The translations under genes were made by a program, and so were the position numbers. Positions 1-12,064 of a stretch of DNA of 62,000 nt are shown piece after piece (within the stretch, counting starts at the first letter, position 1; each line of letters begins with the position of its first letter). The notes beneath the pieces were generated by a model that saw nothing but the letters and a program-made list of their open reading frames with translations, was not told where the DNA came from and made no database searches. Source of the DNA: Phoronis australis (lineage: Eukaryota; Phoronida; Phoronidae); NCBI GenBank assembly GCA_002633005.1, contig NMRA01000321.1, forward strand, positions 280,403 to 342,402. Direction: 5' to 3'.

Positions 1-194
1 CCCCCTGGAACCAGCATAGTTATCATGTTTCTTCAGAGGTCTCGTTCATATCCGAGGGGAAAGATGCCTGTGCGGCCTTCTGAGAGGGTAACGTTTCGCC
101 GAGTGACGGGTCAGTGAAAAATCTACTGACCTCCCGATCACCATCAATAGCACCCTGTTTCAAGCTCTCATAGCTCTGTCTCAAGTAGCATTTT

Positions 195-496
195 CAGTGG
201 CTGATCTAGGATACCATGAGGGGGGCCCGTCGGACATCCTCGGGGAAGCGGGCAAAGCGCGATTGTACATGTATGCACGCAGGCGGCCCGGAAGTTGCGG
301 GCGCCGAGGATGTATACCTTCTGCTAAGGAAATCTGCAGTTGGACTAAAAAAACGGAACGTGTTTCCCCCCTCGTCCACTACCGGTCCTAGCTCGAGCTC
401 AGTATAGTCAGGCAGTCCTTCACGTTTTGCTGGTTTATTTTGCTCGCGGCAGTCAAGGGGGGGGGCAGTGGCCCGCCTCCCCTAAATCCGCCTATG
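195..496. mobile_element. MITE with CAGTGGCTGATC / AATCCGCCTATG ends
   Basis: The left end CAGTGGCTGATCTAGG and right end CCTAAATCCGCCTATG are imperfect inverted repeats about 300 bp apart. The right 70 bp (TTTATTTT..GCGGCAGTCAAGGGGGG) matches the right end near 16.97-17.06 kb. The flanking 5-mers ATTTT and AGTTT agree at 4 of 5 positions, a possible target duplication. The interior has no coding capacity. It is probably a non-autonomous hAT-type element. Confidence 0.55.
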
Positions 497-2159
497 AGTT
501 TGTAATTTTTCAAATTGTCACCTCTGTGGTCATAGGTGATTTGAACCGTTGGAGAGAAATTTTCAACCACTAAGGGAAGTTTTAGACCTCGTGGGACCGG
601 GAATTTCGCGTGATTTTTCAGTATTTTTGAGAGGAGAATAGGGCCGATATTTGGCCCCAAAATTGAGGGATTGAGGGCCCTGTCCTTTTTATAAAGAAAA
701 ATGCATCTCGCTTCAACCCATAGTCATGACTGGAAACACAGCCTGGCTGGCCGAAGATTCCTTGCTATGGCATCCGAGATGCGATAAATTTGGATTAGAA
801 AACAGTTATAAATTTTACACGGACATATTTTCCTTCGTCGCGGCGTATATGGCAAGGACCCAACGCTTCCGAATCCCAACGTCCTTAGGGATTGTAAAAC
901 AGACAGTTGAGTGTCCGTATTTTTTCTAGTTGTTCGAGCAACGCGGTGTACAACTACGCGGATAAGCCACCTGAGCTATCGTAGCGAGACTTGTTTTGGA
1001 ACGCGCTTCCTGTCGGCGTGAATAGGGTCTATAGTGCTCTTCCCGGCCTTGAACCTTTTCTATTCAAACCTCAGTACGTGCTAAGCACAGTTGGCGTTAC
1101 CTGTTTCTAGTACACTTTGTGAAATTTGTTACGCTACCCACCGTCAAAACTGTAGGAAATCTCCAGGGGGTGATTCCGATAAACTCTACCCCATAGTGTC
1201 TTCCTAGAAATTACTCATGACACATTCGCACACAACTTTGACGTGATTTATCATGCATCCCATGAAGATTGTTGGTAACTGATCACAATTTTGGTTTGTG
1301 AGATAAAATAAAAAGATTTTAAAGTTTTGAGAACTTAATTTGCTTTCGACGAGATACGAGGCCGTATTACTTGGGACGAAATCAAACGCCGAGCAATAGG
1401 CTACAGTTTTTCCCAGGTTGGATTAGTGAACATGCATTGACTATCGCCACAGGAAAGACAAGTGTTTCAAATGATTTGTAAAACATATTGGAAATGAACG
1501 GTGTTTAGTACGTGGATACAAAACAACTGAACCAGAAGACACACGCACAAGTGTTTGCGCGGAGAAGATATAATCCCGAAATATTGCATGAAGACCAGTG
1601 TTCGAGTTCTAATCTTTTCACTCGAAGTCAAAGTTGAAAATAGTCTGGAAAAAAATCCTTTCTCCTCAGTAAAACGAACACAAGATAAATACAAATTAAT
1701 CTGCGTTTAGTATATTACTGTTTACGCACCAAAGTGGTGTTTGACGACCACTAAATTTGAGAAACGTGAAACTCGAATGAAAGCTTGAAATTTCAAGTAA
1801 AAACTCGAAATTTTGACTTAAGACTCGAATTTATATCTTTGATACTGGGGTCATCATATGCAAAATAGAGTTACCCAGTCATCCACGTCAACAGTAATAG
1901 ACTCGAGCACAAAATAATAGAGATTTATCTTTAGTTCGTGATAAAATACAATGGTAAAATAATAGACCCCGGGCGCAGCAAGGTAGTTGCGCAGACTGTT
2001 CAATTACCGAAAACCATCAAAATGTGAGGACGCATTATGCCACATAGGTCTGCGTACACGTGGTTAGCATAACCTGTAAATGAGCCGTTGAAGCAATCTC
2101 CCGTATGAGAACTCAGAGTCCTGGGTAGAGATCAATAACGAGGGAACCTAAGCTAGGAC
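497..2159. other. non-coding stretch, nothing recognised
   Basis: Only short unconvincing ORFs occur here. Around 1750-1850 there is a run of similar phrases (ACTCGAA...AAATTT). No exon with a good splice pair was seen. Upstream exons of the gene ending at 2969 could lie here or outside the window, but I could not identify them. Confidence 0.4.
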
Positions 2160-2290
2160 CTCGTTAAGATCTAGCCAAAATCTAGTTTTCTAATTTAAAA
2201 TACAAGGTAATATTTCACGTAATCTCGCGAAATCTTGCTTTAGCGAGGTCCTATCCTTACTGAACTCTACCCTGCATCGGCGCTCTCGTC
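2160..2290. repeat. dispersed block shared with 53375-53500
   Basis: Phrases such as TAGCCAAAATC, AAAATACAAGGTAATAT and CACGTAATCTCG recur in the same order and spacing near 53.38-53.50 kb. The copies are diverged and in the same orientation. Both lie a few hundred bases upstream of gene exons. It could be an old dispersed repeat. Confidence 0.5.
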
Positions 2291-2633
2291 TGCAGTGCGC
2301 ACAGGAACGAATTGGCGAACGAAAGGGAAAATGAAGCTTCGAATCAGCAATCATGCCAACTAGAACTTTCCACTACTTGATGTTGTCTTTGTTGCCGAAT
2401 AAGCGCTGCATTAATCTAGATTTCGAGTGCAAGGTGGTGTCCGTGTTTAGACTTAATTTAGATGCCCGCGGAGGAGAAGCACTGCGTAGAACACGTGTTT
2501 TTAACGGGACCATAGACGGCGCTCTAATTATAATAACCATAAGTTTGGAGACATATCCATGTTTTGAAAAATTATATTGTATTAGAACACGCTGTACAGC
2601 CAGATGTCTGAGCTAAATTCTTATTTCCTTCAG

Positions 2634-2969
2634 CTTGGTGAAATCTACAACAACATGTCGACGTTTGGTGTTGAAATGAAACATCTGTGGGATGCTGAAT
2701 CAAGTTACCGGGATGGAGAAGGAGAGCACATAAAAAATGAATTGTGTCAACTGATGGTGAAAATAAGAGGAATGTTGTGTTTAATCAAAGCCAACAGTGC
2801 CAGTGAACCAGAGTCGTTTTCTTCGTATTATGAAGAACCTACGAGCACCAATGGACTTACGATATGCACTTACAGCAAACTGAAAATTTTTCTTTCTTAT
2901 ATTAACGTGTTAATCAAAACGTTGTCGAAAAGGAATTGGCAGCAAACGTTAGGCAGCGAACTCGGTTAA
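2634..2969 (+). CDS. terminal exon of a possible long-chain helical cytokine
   Basis: This is an open reading frame of 111 residues after a clean acceptor (TTATTTCCTTCAG, phase 0), ending in TAA; an AATAAA lies about 300 bases downstream. It reads as three amphipathic helices: LGEIYNNMSTFGVEMKHLW, then HIKNELCQLMVKIRGMLCLI, then a loop rich in S/E/P/Y, then ICTYSKLKIFLSYINVLIK. The last part resembles the C-terminus of LIF and oncostatin M, where a Cys in helix C and a Cys-containing helix D with a downstream Tyr occupy similar places. Known of the family: class I cytokines of the IL-6 group are secreted four-helix bundles acting through gp130-type receptors, and in LIF and OSM the last exon encodes the later helices. 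Helix A and a signal peptide would be in upstream exons that I did not find. That it is a real exon is fairly likely; the cytokine identity is inference from pattern only. Confidence 0.5.
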   Translation, partial: LGEIYNNMSTFGVEMKHLWDAESSYRDGEGEHIKNELCQLMVKIRGMLCLIKANSASEPESFSSYYEEPTSTNGLTICTYSKLKIFLSYINVLIKTLSKRNWQQTLGSELG

Positions 2970-3177
2970 GATTAACGGCTCAGTGAAAATGTTAACTGCT
3001 TACTGGAAATGTATTCGATTTTTAGTATGTGTTGTTGCTCTCGTTGCGTACAAAATTGATGACAGACAATCACTCTTAGCTGCCGTTCTTCTGTCCTGTG
3101 TCTCGAGCTAACCACAACCTTAACTGCTGCCTCTTAATATGTCATTGCACCCTGTTAACTGAACATTTCAGAAATTG

Positions 3178-3218
3178 CGTGTGTGTGTGTGTGTGTGTGC
3201 GCGCGCGCGTGTGTGTGC
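3178..3218. repeat. (GT)n(GC)n(GT)n microsatellite
   Basis: Alternating purine-pyrimidine run in the 3' region of the preceding gene, with a Z-DNA-prone (GC) core. No coding role is apparent. Confidence 0.9.
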
Positions 3219-3272
3219 AATGGTTAACTTCGATGAATGAAAGTATAGACAGTGGGTCCTAGAGAGAAGAAC

Positions 3273-3278
3273 AATAAA
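3273..3278 (+). promoter_or_regulatory. poly(A) signal AATAAA
   Basis: AATAAA occurs about 300 bases past the stop codon at 2967-2969 and before the start of the transposon at about 3.34 kb. It suits the 3' end of the small gene whose last exon is 2634-2969. Confidence 0.45.
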
Positions 3279-3343
3279 TTATGTGAAAACGTTCACCTGG
3301 CTTGTTTTCCTTCTATGAAAAGAAAGATGTAAACATATGTAGT

Positions 3344-3935
3344 TATAGACCGGCAGTCCAGAGCACTTAGTATAGACGAATGAGGTACCAACATCTGACC
3401 ACTTGAGCATTTAGAGTCCACCTCAGTATTTACAGAAATGGACGTCTGCCGTTGTCAGCACTCTGGGTGCGTGCCCTGGGGGCATCCCCTGGGGGGCCTT
3501 ACAATTAAGGGCCCGAAATTGAGCTAGACTAGATATTCGAGGTACGGGCAAATACTGATTTAAAAAGAACAAAAGTATCGCACTGAACACCGAATGACCC
3601 ATGGCAGACAAATGGCACTCTGGAATGGGTCCGGCAGAAACCAAAAAAGGACCCCCAAAAATGTGCTAGCATATATATTAGAGGTACCAATTCCATGAGA
3701 TTCAATACATGTCACACGTCACTAACTACCCTATGACAGACAAAATACATTCTGGATTGTGCGTGGCAGAAACCCTCAAAAATCTCAACTACGGTATGGC
3801 ATTTTTGAGGCAGAATTTCAAGGTATCGGCTTAAACTGACTTAAAACACACAACCGTGCTGTACTGAACACCCAATGACCCGTGAAAGATAAATTTTACT
3901 CTGGAAATAGTCTGCCAGAAACCCACACATGACCC
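3344..3935 (+). repeat. left inverted end of the 3.3-8.0 kb transposon
   Basis: Contains about two diverged monomers. Each has a motif pair ACTCTGGAATGGGTC / CATTCTGGATTG and a phrase like GAGGTACCAATTCCATGAGATTCAATACATGTCAC. It pairs in reverse complement with 7130-7958. Confidence 0.75.
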
Positions 3936-5934
3936 TAGAACTGGAGATACAGTTGTAGATGAAGCTTCTCCCTACTGGTTCACGTACTTGGGTGGGAAAC
4001 TCAAGCAACTGGACAACAAGATGTTAAAAATCGCTCCAAGGAAATCTTGGTACACATATTCTCAACTGGTGACGACAGTGGTGTATTTAAGTTACCCGCA
4101 AAAAGCGGGATTGCAGGAAACAAAAACTAATTATAGAAAACTTTCATTCTCTTTGACCTGTGTTTACTCTATGATGCTATCGCAACAATAGAAAAGCAGA
4201 CGGGTGTCAAGATAGCTAACTCGCGTCGTGGTATGTTTTTGAAGAAATTGTTACATGGTTTCTAAATTCCTTGTAGTGTATAGTGTTTGCAGCGTTTTAG
4301 TTTCGCGGAGTTGATATTTGTCGATGGCCGATATTATGTCCTCCGTGATAAAATACAAATCACCCCTAATTTGGTGCGCAGCCGTGCATTGGAGTCCCAA
4401 TGCTATTTAAATAAATATGTAAACAACGGTAACAAGGGGTGGTAGGTGAGGTGATTAAGCCACCACATCTCTTTAGACAGACAAGATTTCCTGAAAACAC
4501 ACACAATATTTCAAAGGCACATGGATGAGTACAATTCATTCTTTAAAGACGTACTGTGCGGAAAGCTCGGCCCAACTGCAACGTTCCGGGGACTGTAATT
4601 ATACATGATTAATAATCTCCACAGAAATCTCATGCGTGCTTTATGCACAACCGACATTGAGGACTACAAAGAAGTAATCCCAGGTCTATCAACATTTTTT
4701 GTCTTAATCGACCTAACTACGTTCGCTGTAGTTGTCTTTTTCTCGATCATCTTGAAAGCATCACACCGCAAACTCGAATGATTCTGGAATAAGGGGCGTT
4801 TTCGGTTAGATGCACAAACAAATTTTTGAGGTCAGCAATAGATTTAACGCTTGAACAGACCGTTAACAGAGACGCAGCTTCACCTATGAAAGGAATTACG
4901 AATTTTCACAATTCCAACTCTGCCAGGAGGAGATGATGCATTACATCAACTAAGCGAGGAATGTCTGTTACGGAGTTGACTGATACCTAGGAGGTATCTG
5001 GCAGGACTACAATCTGTCGAGGAACCAGCAACGTATCTCCACGAGGAAGTGGAATTGAAAAAGATACCCACGACAAAGACCAACTGATGAATGCAATTTA
5101 AAATTCCTGTGACCCCGTTTCAGAGCCAGCAAAAAAACATTCGACCATTTGCTGAATATTGTTGCTAGTAAAGCAGTCGCACAAGAAACCAAAGAGTATT
5201 TAACCGGGTGCCTTGATGCTGGACGCAAACTCCGACTGGAATTCCAAGACAAGTGTTCAACTGAGAAGCAGCGGTTTTTGAAACCAACTAGAAGACGAAA
5301 AGTGCACAACGTTGAAAAAGAAAGCACATAGAAGCAGCCTCTTGCCAAGGACAAGTCAACATCTGAGAGCCTTCGGTTTCATTCGTTTCTAGTTATCATT
5401 TCGGAAATGTCAGTTTTTGACATGAGATATTTGTGACGTTTCCAATTACGCAGTACCCACTGTCCATTGCACACTCTGATCAAGAGAGAAAAAAGCAACT
5501 TGCTAGGTAAACTTGAGGGTTTCCGAGGAGGCTTCTCAGAAACATCTTAATAGACAGGAACTCTTGCTGCATTCGTTTCTGTCTTCAAATGTATCTTATA
5601 GAAATCTGGTTCGAACCCTTCTAGCCTAAGTTTGTGCAAGTTCAAGTAAGGAGGTCCTTGTCTTATTTGATACATACAAAACGCTCTGCCTGAAGAGTAG
5701 GGAATGACAATTGCGTGGAGCAGAACACCAAGCTTTTGTCATCAATGGCCCAGAGCAAACGCCTAGACACACTAGTCAAAACTTGTTGCGGAACGGGACA
5801 TTTAAGGACATCATGGCACCCCTTCTCCTAAAAGAATGGCAGAAAGACAGATATGGGCCAATTCTTAGCGAGAAAGCACATGTTGTCTCACATGGCGATA
5901 ACTGTATTCGCCTTTCTTAAAGTGGTGCCATGGC
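3936..5934. other. 5' interior of the transposon, degraded
   Basis: Short open segments lie in plus orientation (near 3958-4191, 4520-4600, 5080-5330, 5710-5920) with intervening stops. They may be remnants of the N-terminal part of the element's protein, which is coded on the same strand further on, but I recognise no domain in them. Confidence 0.35.
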
Positions 5935-6915
5935 AGCTGATCATCCACCAGATCTTCACGGTTACCACGAAGAAGCCGACACGCTTCTTGCCTTCCACAT
6001 AGCCAACTCAAATGGCAATGCATTGATCCGACGGATGTTATTGTAATTGTCATCGGAATTATCGCACGACAACTGAAGAGCGGCAGAGAAATGTCTTTCG
6101 AGCGTATAATAATGGACTGTGGATCTGGTAATAGCCGTAGACGCATAGACGTCGCCGCTATTGTTCAGACTTTATCAACATGGTCTCGCTGCAACACTGC
6201 CTGGTCTGCATGCAATGACAGGGTGTGACGTTACAGAAGCACTGTATAGGAAAAGGGAAGTGAGAACTCTGTAAATCCTGATGAGAGACTCATATGGGAC
6301 ACTTATCCGGTTGTTCTCAGAGTTAATAAGCGTAGATATCCCAGACAAAAGAAAGTCAGAAGAATTCATATGCCTCCTGTATGGAATGAAGGGAGGAGTC
6401 AAAGATGACGATGAAGCGAGATATCTGAAATTAATCGAGATGACTGAAAAAACAAGGTAATAACTGTAACTGACAAAATATAGTTCATAAAAGCAACGAA
6501 AAAAAATTCAAATATTTTCACAGTACTAAACCAAAAGGCCCAGATTCACTTCATAGTTAAAAACAATAAGTGAAGTTCTATGATTTTGTTCGTCAGCTGT
6601 TAGACAATTGGTCCCTCGTCAATAAAATTTTCTCACTATTTATTTCAAGAAAAGCCGATGTCCAGCATCAAGAAGATTGACTGCACATTGCTTCCTACTT
6701 GTCAAAAGACACTAATGAACAAGCTCAAACGAGCCCGTTATGTTGGTTTGCTCTGGGGTCACGCAGATTCGGCCGATCTGAGAAACGGTTTGGATTCTCT
6801 TAACCACGGTTGGAAGATACACGATGGATACTGCACTCCCGGATGGTTTTGTGGATATGCCGTTCTTGATGTCCTTTTTGAAAGTGCTGGTCTTTACAAG
6901 CCGATCAAGAGGTAG
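5935..6915 (+). pseudogene. broken transposon gene with HEEADT / DTD-like / GCD / LPxC motifs
   Basis: Conserved motifs appear in order but in shifting frames. YHEEADTLLAFH is followed by a stop. Then come PTDVIVIVIGIIAR and IMDCGSGNSRRRIDVAAI in another frame, then GLHAMTGCDVTEALYRKR in a third frame. KSEEFICLLYGMKGG follows, ending at an apparent donor (AGG|TAAT). After a short gap come CTLLPTCQKTLMNKLKRA and YVGLLWG. I know this motif order from large multi-copy proteins in cnidarian, fish and invertebrate genomes whose acidic EADT and DTD residues look like a PIN-type nuclease fold; that label comes from memory. The gene lies between the element's inverted ends. At least three frame breaks mean it cannot make a full protein. 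Confidence 0.6.
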
Positions 6916-7129
6916 AGGAAATGGGCTATGACGAAACAGGCGAGCCCAAATCAAGCTAAAGTAGCAGTGACGAATCTGATATTGAAACCTATTAACACTA
7001 ATAGGAAACTACTGTTGACGTTAAACATATAGTAGCTTGATGTTCTCGTCGATGTGTAATTGAGTGTCTGGCAAACGCTTTCCAGAGCACAATAATTTAT
7101 TTGTTGTCTGTCATGGGTCATCTGGTGCG

Positions 7130-7958
7130 CCACGATTTGGTTTTAAGTCAGTTTTAGCCGGTTCCTCTGGTGTCTAATGTAGTTCAAAGCTTCGATGGCA
7201 TACTGTGGTTCAGATTTTTTAGGGTTCCTGCCAGGCACAATCGAGAATGTGTTTTGTCTAAGGGCATTTAGTGACCTGTGACACGCATTGAATCATATGG
7301 TATTGGTTTTCTTTGGTACCTTGAATGTACCGTCATGTATGTGCTGGCTCATTTTTTAGGGGGGTCGTTTATTGGTTTCTGCGGACCCATTCCAGAGTGC
7401 AATTTGTCTGTCATGTGTCACTTGGTGTTCAGTGCGGTACTGTTCGTTTAAAATCAGTTTTGGCCGGTATCTCGAAAATCTAGTCTAGCTCAAATTTATG
7501 ATGGCATGCCGTGGTTAAGATTTTCTGCCGGGCACAACCCAGAGTGTATTTTGTCTTTCATAGGGGTTTTAGTGATCTGTGACATGTATTGAATCACATA
7601 GAGTTGTTTTTTGTGGTACCTCCAATGTACATGTGCATGCATGTGCTCGCTCATTTTTGGGGGGTCCTTTTTTGGTTTCTGCCGGACCCATTCCAGAGTG
7701 CAATTTGTCTGCGTGAGTCATTTGGTGTTAAGTGCGGTACTATTGTTCGTTTTAAATCACTTTTATCCGGTACCTCGAATATCTAGTCTAGCTCATTTTT
7801 GGGCCTTTCGTAAGGCCCCCGGGGGTCACATCCAGAGTGCAGACAACGACAGACGTCCACTTCTGAGAATACTGAGGTGGATTCTAAATGCTTCCGTGGT
7901 CAGATGTTGGTACCTCGTTCATCTAATAGTATGTTAGTGTTCTGTGTTGCCGGTCTAT
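7130..7958 (-). repeat. right inverted end of the 3.3-8.0 kb transposon
   Basis: Three diverged monomers of about 300 bp are visible. The phrase GTGACACGCATTGAATCATA recurs as GTGACATGTATTGAATCACA, and CCCATTCCAGAGTGCAATTT occurs twice. It is the reverse complement of the left end and slightly longer. Confidence 0.75.
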
Positions 7959-9913
7959 TACGTGTAAATTATCTGAAAGTCCCGTATGTTGTCGAACCAA
8001 CTGCACACGGGCAATATCAGCCCTCGAGTTATGCGCCTTCTGGTGTCACGGAGATGGTCTGGGGAGGAGATTGATGCACCAGAACATCCCCACTGACTCT
8101 AAACGTGACAGGTAACAGACATCTAAAAATCCCCCAACATTTTAAAATGACGTAATCGGAGACATCGGAATGTCTATAAAATGAGCAAAGTTAATGAGAT
8201 TTGCTTTAACTTGTATCAGGCAACACTTTAACAGTTTCTCGGAACAATTTCAAGAAAAACGCTTCGATTTTGTTAAATGATTGACTTTTTATTATGCTTT
8301 TATTTTCCATGCATTTACAACGCCATTAGCATTCGATTTACCAATTGAACCAAGGTACTTACACGTGACTGGTTTACTCACAATTGCACTTGATTTCCCC
8401 GGCGTACAATTTAAGAGTTGACACAAAAATACAACACATGGCGATAGTCACATGTACGTCTTCCAAAAAGCTGCTTACGTTTGCACTATCGGGTCATGAT
8501 AATAATAGCTATCTGTTTTTATTGCTGATTTGGCAATTCAGTTAAGTATTTTTAATTAGGCCAACTGGCTGCTTTTCGAGTGCTATTTTATATAATCGTG
8601 TGAATAGATCAAAAAACAAGCATGTGGATCAACACACGATTGAAAGACGAGCGAGGAATAGAATTTCGACATTTTGCACGATACTCTCTTTGTGTATTTC
8701 ATTGTCAAATATATGAGCAACGGTAGTTAAGTATTCATGGAATTTTTTAGCCAACAACACACCTCCATTAGTTTCCGACAACAAAAAAGAAGTACGCAGT
8801 TCCTTAAAAAATGTCATGATTGTGAGCTAAAATCAAAGATTCTTTGTGTTAAACGCTACCGCAACGCGAAAATATCACTTTACTCCTACATTGCATTTCC
8901 ATACTGTACATGTATCATACAATCTTCAACTATACACAGTTCTCAAGTTTTGAAGAATGTCGAGTTTATTTAGTACGTACAGTGTAACAGTTGTATATCT
9001 GTTTTAGCTTTTCCTTATTTCAGAGGCATAAAACATGAATTTATACCGAAATATTATTTGACAGTCGAATACAAAAGAAATATCTCGGAGTTTTGAGATC
9101 ATTGCAGTTTATATTTTGATGTTTAATGGAATATTAAATGTCGATGTTCTTCAAAGCCAAAGCACTGCGAAGCTGAAGATGCTTTGACAAGCAAACGCAC
9201 ATAATTTTAACGGCAGTGAAATAATACAATCCCGGTTTGATAAGGTTTTTAATCGAATTGCTTTGAAAATAGTGATATTTGACTATTAGGAATTTGGAAT
9301 AGACATTAGTTTAAGTTTTATATAGTATTGATCATAGAGAATAGGCCTTAATCAGGAACTGGGGAGGAACTATATTTTGAAAACGTATCTAAAATCAAAG
9401 CTTAAGTCAATATTTCAGTGAACAGTCGACCCCGTTTGTGCACTCAAGCAGGTCTAAGAGTTCCTAAGAAAATGTATTATTTAAGTTTTGAAAGAAGCGT
9501 GTTCCGGACTTACGGCGAAGACTGATTTGAGAGCACACAACGCCTGGTAGTTGAGCTTCAGCAAATGTTTTTTTCATCATTATGCGGAAGCGAATTACAT
9601 GTAGGATTACTGCAACTCGATTCCATGGGAAATTGAAAATCGTTCGAACAAACATTTTAGTGGTACAAAGTGCACTTTTGACCAATAGCCCGATCACCCC
9701 AAAGCGTGTCCTGGGAAATACTCAGGCTGATTTATTTTGCAAGGACACGGAGTTGGGAGAAATAAAATTAGACAACCGTGCGTTGAAGGTTTCTTGTCCG
9801 AACTCCAATTTATCAAGTTCCTTGGCTAGTATCCCTTGATAACAAATCAATTATTCGAGGAATATCCATTCCACTGATGTAATAATCTGGTGTAAACTAT
9901 TTTTATAAATATT
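7959..9913. other. non-coding stretch, nothing recognised
   Basis: AT-rich sequence between two transposons. ORFs near 8737-8973 and 9582-9839 have no recognisable composition or splice context. I see no RNA gene or repeat here. Confidence 0.4.
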
Positions 9914-9928
9914 CTCCCCGGCCAACAC

Positions 9929-10430
9929 GCGATCGAAAACGCCCGAAAGGCGATCGAGAACGAGTCAGACCTTACACCAAAAATGGCAGACGGCAGTGAA
10001 GTACCCGGTGAGTTTAAGTGTCACTTTCTTCTTAAATAGAGGCTACTTTGGTACCAATGCGACACACTGAAAAGCGTCAGAGCTTAGCCTTTGTTGTGGA
10101 TCTGAAATAATACTTGGCTTTTGCTATTTTTGAAATAGAGACCGCAGAATGCAATGGCTTTCGGTAAAATGCCTTGCGTCTCGTAAATTCGTCAATTTCT
10201 CCTTGTTTTTAGCAATTCCTGGGTTCTTCATTGGACACGTGTGACATTTATACTTAAATCGTCCCTGGTGACACCTTTGTTAGTTATAATTTGTGAAGCA
10301 ATTCGAGCTATCTACCGATACAAGCAGGTCCTTGTGTGAGACGGCGATCGGGAACGAAGCTTTTAATTCTCCATGGCGATCGTGAACGCATAAAATGCGA
10401 TCTTGAACGCATAAAATGCGATCGTGAACG
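9929..10430 (+). repeat. left subterminal 13-bp motif cluster (GCGATCGNGAACG x6)
   Basis: Copies lie at 9929-9941, 9950-9962, 10344-10356, 10376-10388, 10397-10409 and 10418-10430. The last three are spaced 21 bp apart, with ATAAAAT filling the gaps between 10389 and 10417. Arrays of this kind are typical transposase-binding sites (inference). Confidence 0.8.
9983..10007 (+). CDS. possible first coding exon (MADGSEVP..) inside the transposon end
   Basis: ATG in good context (AAAAATGG) begins MADGSEVP and runs into a strong donor, CCCG|GTGAGT. It could be the first exon of a lost transposase or of a gene using the element's promoter. No matching second exon was found, so this is weak. Confidence 0.2.
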
Positions 10431-12064
10431 CAGATTTTTTTCTGTGCAATTTCCTGAATAATTGTTCAAGTTACGGTGTTATATCAATGATTTTAGAATA
10501 ATACGACCATGAATTAGTTTACAGCTCAATTGTTTGTTATACTTTCACCGTTTTTTATGATTTCTGTGTGAGATTTAGACTCACAAATGTGATAAATGCG
10601 TTTGATTTTTCAGTTGAACTGTAGCCGAATGAGGAGTCCTTCAGAGTGTTAACATACACGCCTTCAAAAAAGAGTACCGGTAGCACAACTGCTGCATGTG
10701 ACAAAGGGCTGTGTATGCATATATGTTGTAGAGCTTCGTTCAGGAAGAATTTTTTTTTGTATAACCACATGACAATAAAACACAGTGTCACTCACTAGCT
10801 GCAAGCAAGACCTTTACCAACCCTGTGTTGCATGGGGCAAGATTTTTTTTTTACCGCATAAGAAAACACAATATGAAGCATAGTGCTCAGGAACCAAGTT
10901 GTTTCAGTGTCCTATCTGCGATCAATGTTTCACAGAAAGAGGAAGCCTGAGGACACTCCTTGTTGTGAATGTGTCATGCAAAGAGTATGCCTCCTTCAAC
11001 AGACATGAGAATGAGAATTACCATGAATGAAATTATTCAGTCCAGTAGTGAAAGTTGTTAAGTCACGAAACTCAATTCAGATTTACAGAGTTTATGGTTG
11101 GTAGTTGTCTGATGTGATAGTATTTTGACCTTTTGTTTTGAACATTTTTACAATTTGTGTTATTTCAGCAGCATCTTTAACAGAACCAATGCATTTTTGT
11201 TGTGTTTGGGTACATTTAAATGGCCACTCTATGTGTCATTGGGTGATTCTTGCATACAACTGTTATGACCAATTAGTATTTTAAAAGAAAACTATATGTC
11301 TGCCATAACTGTAGAAACTATTTTCATATTGTTGTTGATTCCCTGTGAGAGAATTTTATACTATGAACCTGTCTGAAATAGATTGTCTATGATTCAGTGA
11401 TGATTTAGTCTAATACACTCCAAAAAAAATTCGCAGGAAATGTACACTGGATGTGTTATGTTTATTTCCCTAAAGCAATGTTTTATATCTTTTTTCTGTA
11501 TGACCAATTTTGAGGTGTGTGATAAAAGATAAATAATATTATAGAATTGCTTTAATATTGCTGTTGATTTCCTGTGTAATCACTACATTGTGTCTTGAAG
11601 TGATGTTAATGACAACATTTTAACTACGTTTTTGAGAAAATCACAATATAATAGGTGTATTATATCTCGCCTCACTCTTTTTCAATGTCACGTTAAACTG
11701 GAGATAATGAACTGAAGATGCACTCAGGACAAATACCACAAAACAGAAGAGTCAAACATATGTTGTATATCCAAGCCACACAAGTGCCACAAGTCAATCT
11801 GTTCATCCCTGTATCGATAATATCAGGAAAATATCCAACAAAATATCTACCGTTTTATCAGCAAAACAGTTAACACCATTTCTAGCATTTTTTTAAATCC
11901 CAGACGGTCATGAGCGGTAATCTTTGAATCACCTCACGAATGGTGTTACCCCACTCTTCTCGCTCCCCACAGGCACGCTCATCATCATTCTTTAACTTCA
12001 ATGGCGTATTTGTTTTTTTCCTTTTGCTGTCACAATCTTGCAAGAAGATTCTGCACTCGCTTTC

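Larger units (their letters stand above)
3344..7958. mobile_element. decayed DNA transposon with long repetitive inverted ends
   Basis: The sequence from about 3344 (ATAGACCGGC) to about 3935 recurs in reverse complement from about 7130 to 7958. The match includes GAGGTACCAACATCTGACCAC, CCACCTCAGTATT and GAGCTAGACTAGATATTCGAGG. The ends are thus about 0.6-0.8 kb inverted repeats, each itself built of about 300-bp tandem monomers. Between them lies a degenerate gene (5935-6915). No convincing target-site duplication was found at the TAGACCGGC termini. The superfamily is not assigned. Stops and frameshifts in the gene show the copy is inactive. Confidence 0.75.

Noticed and set aside
5609-5620. 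GGTTCGAACCC as a tRNA B box
   Set aside because: No A box or stems at the right spacing on either strand.
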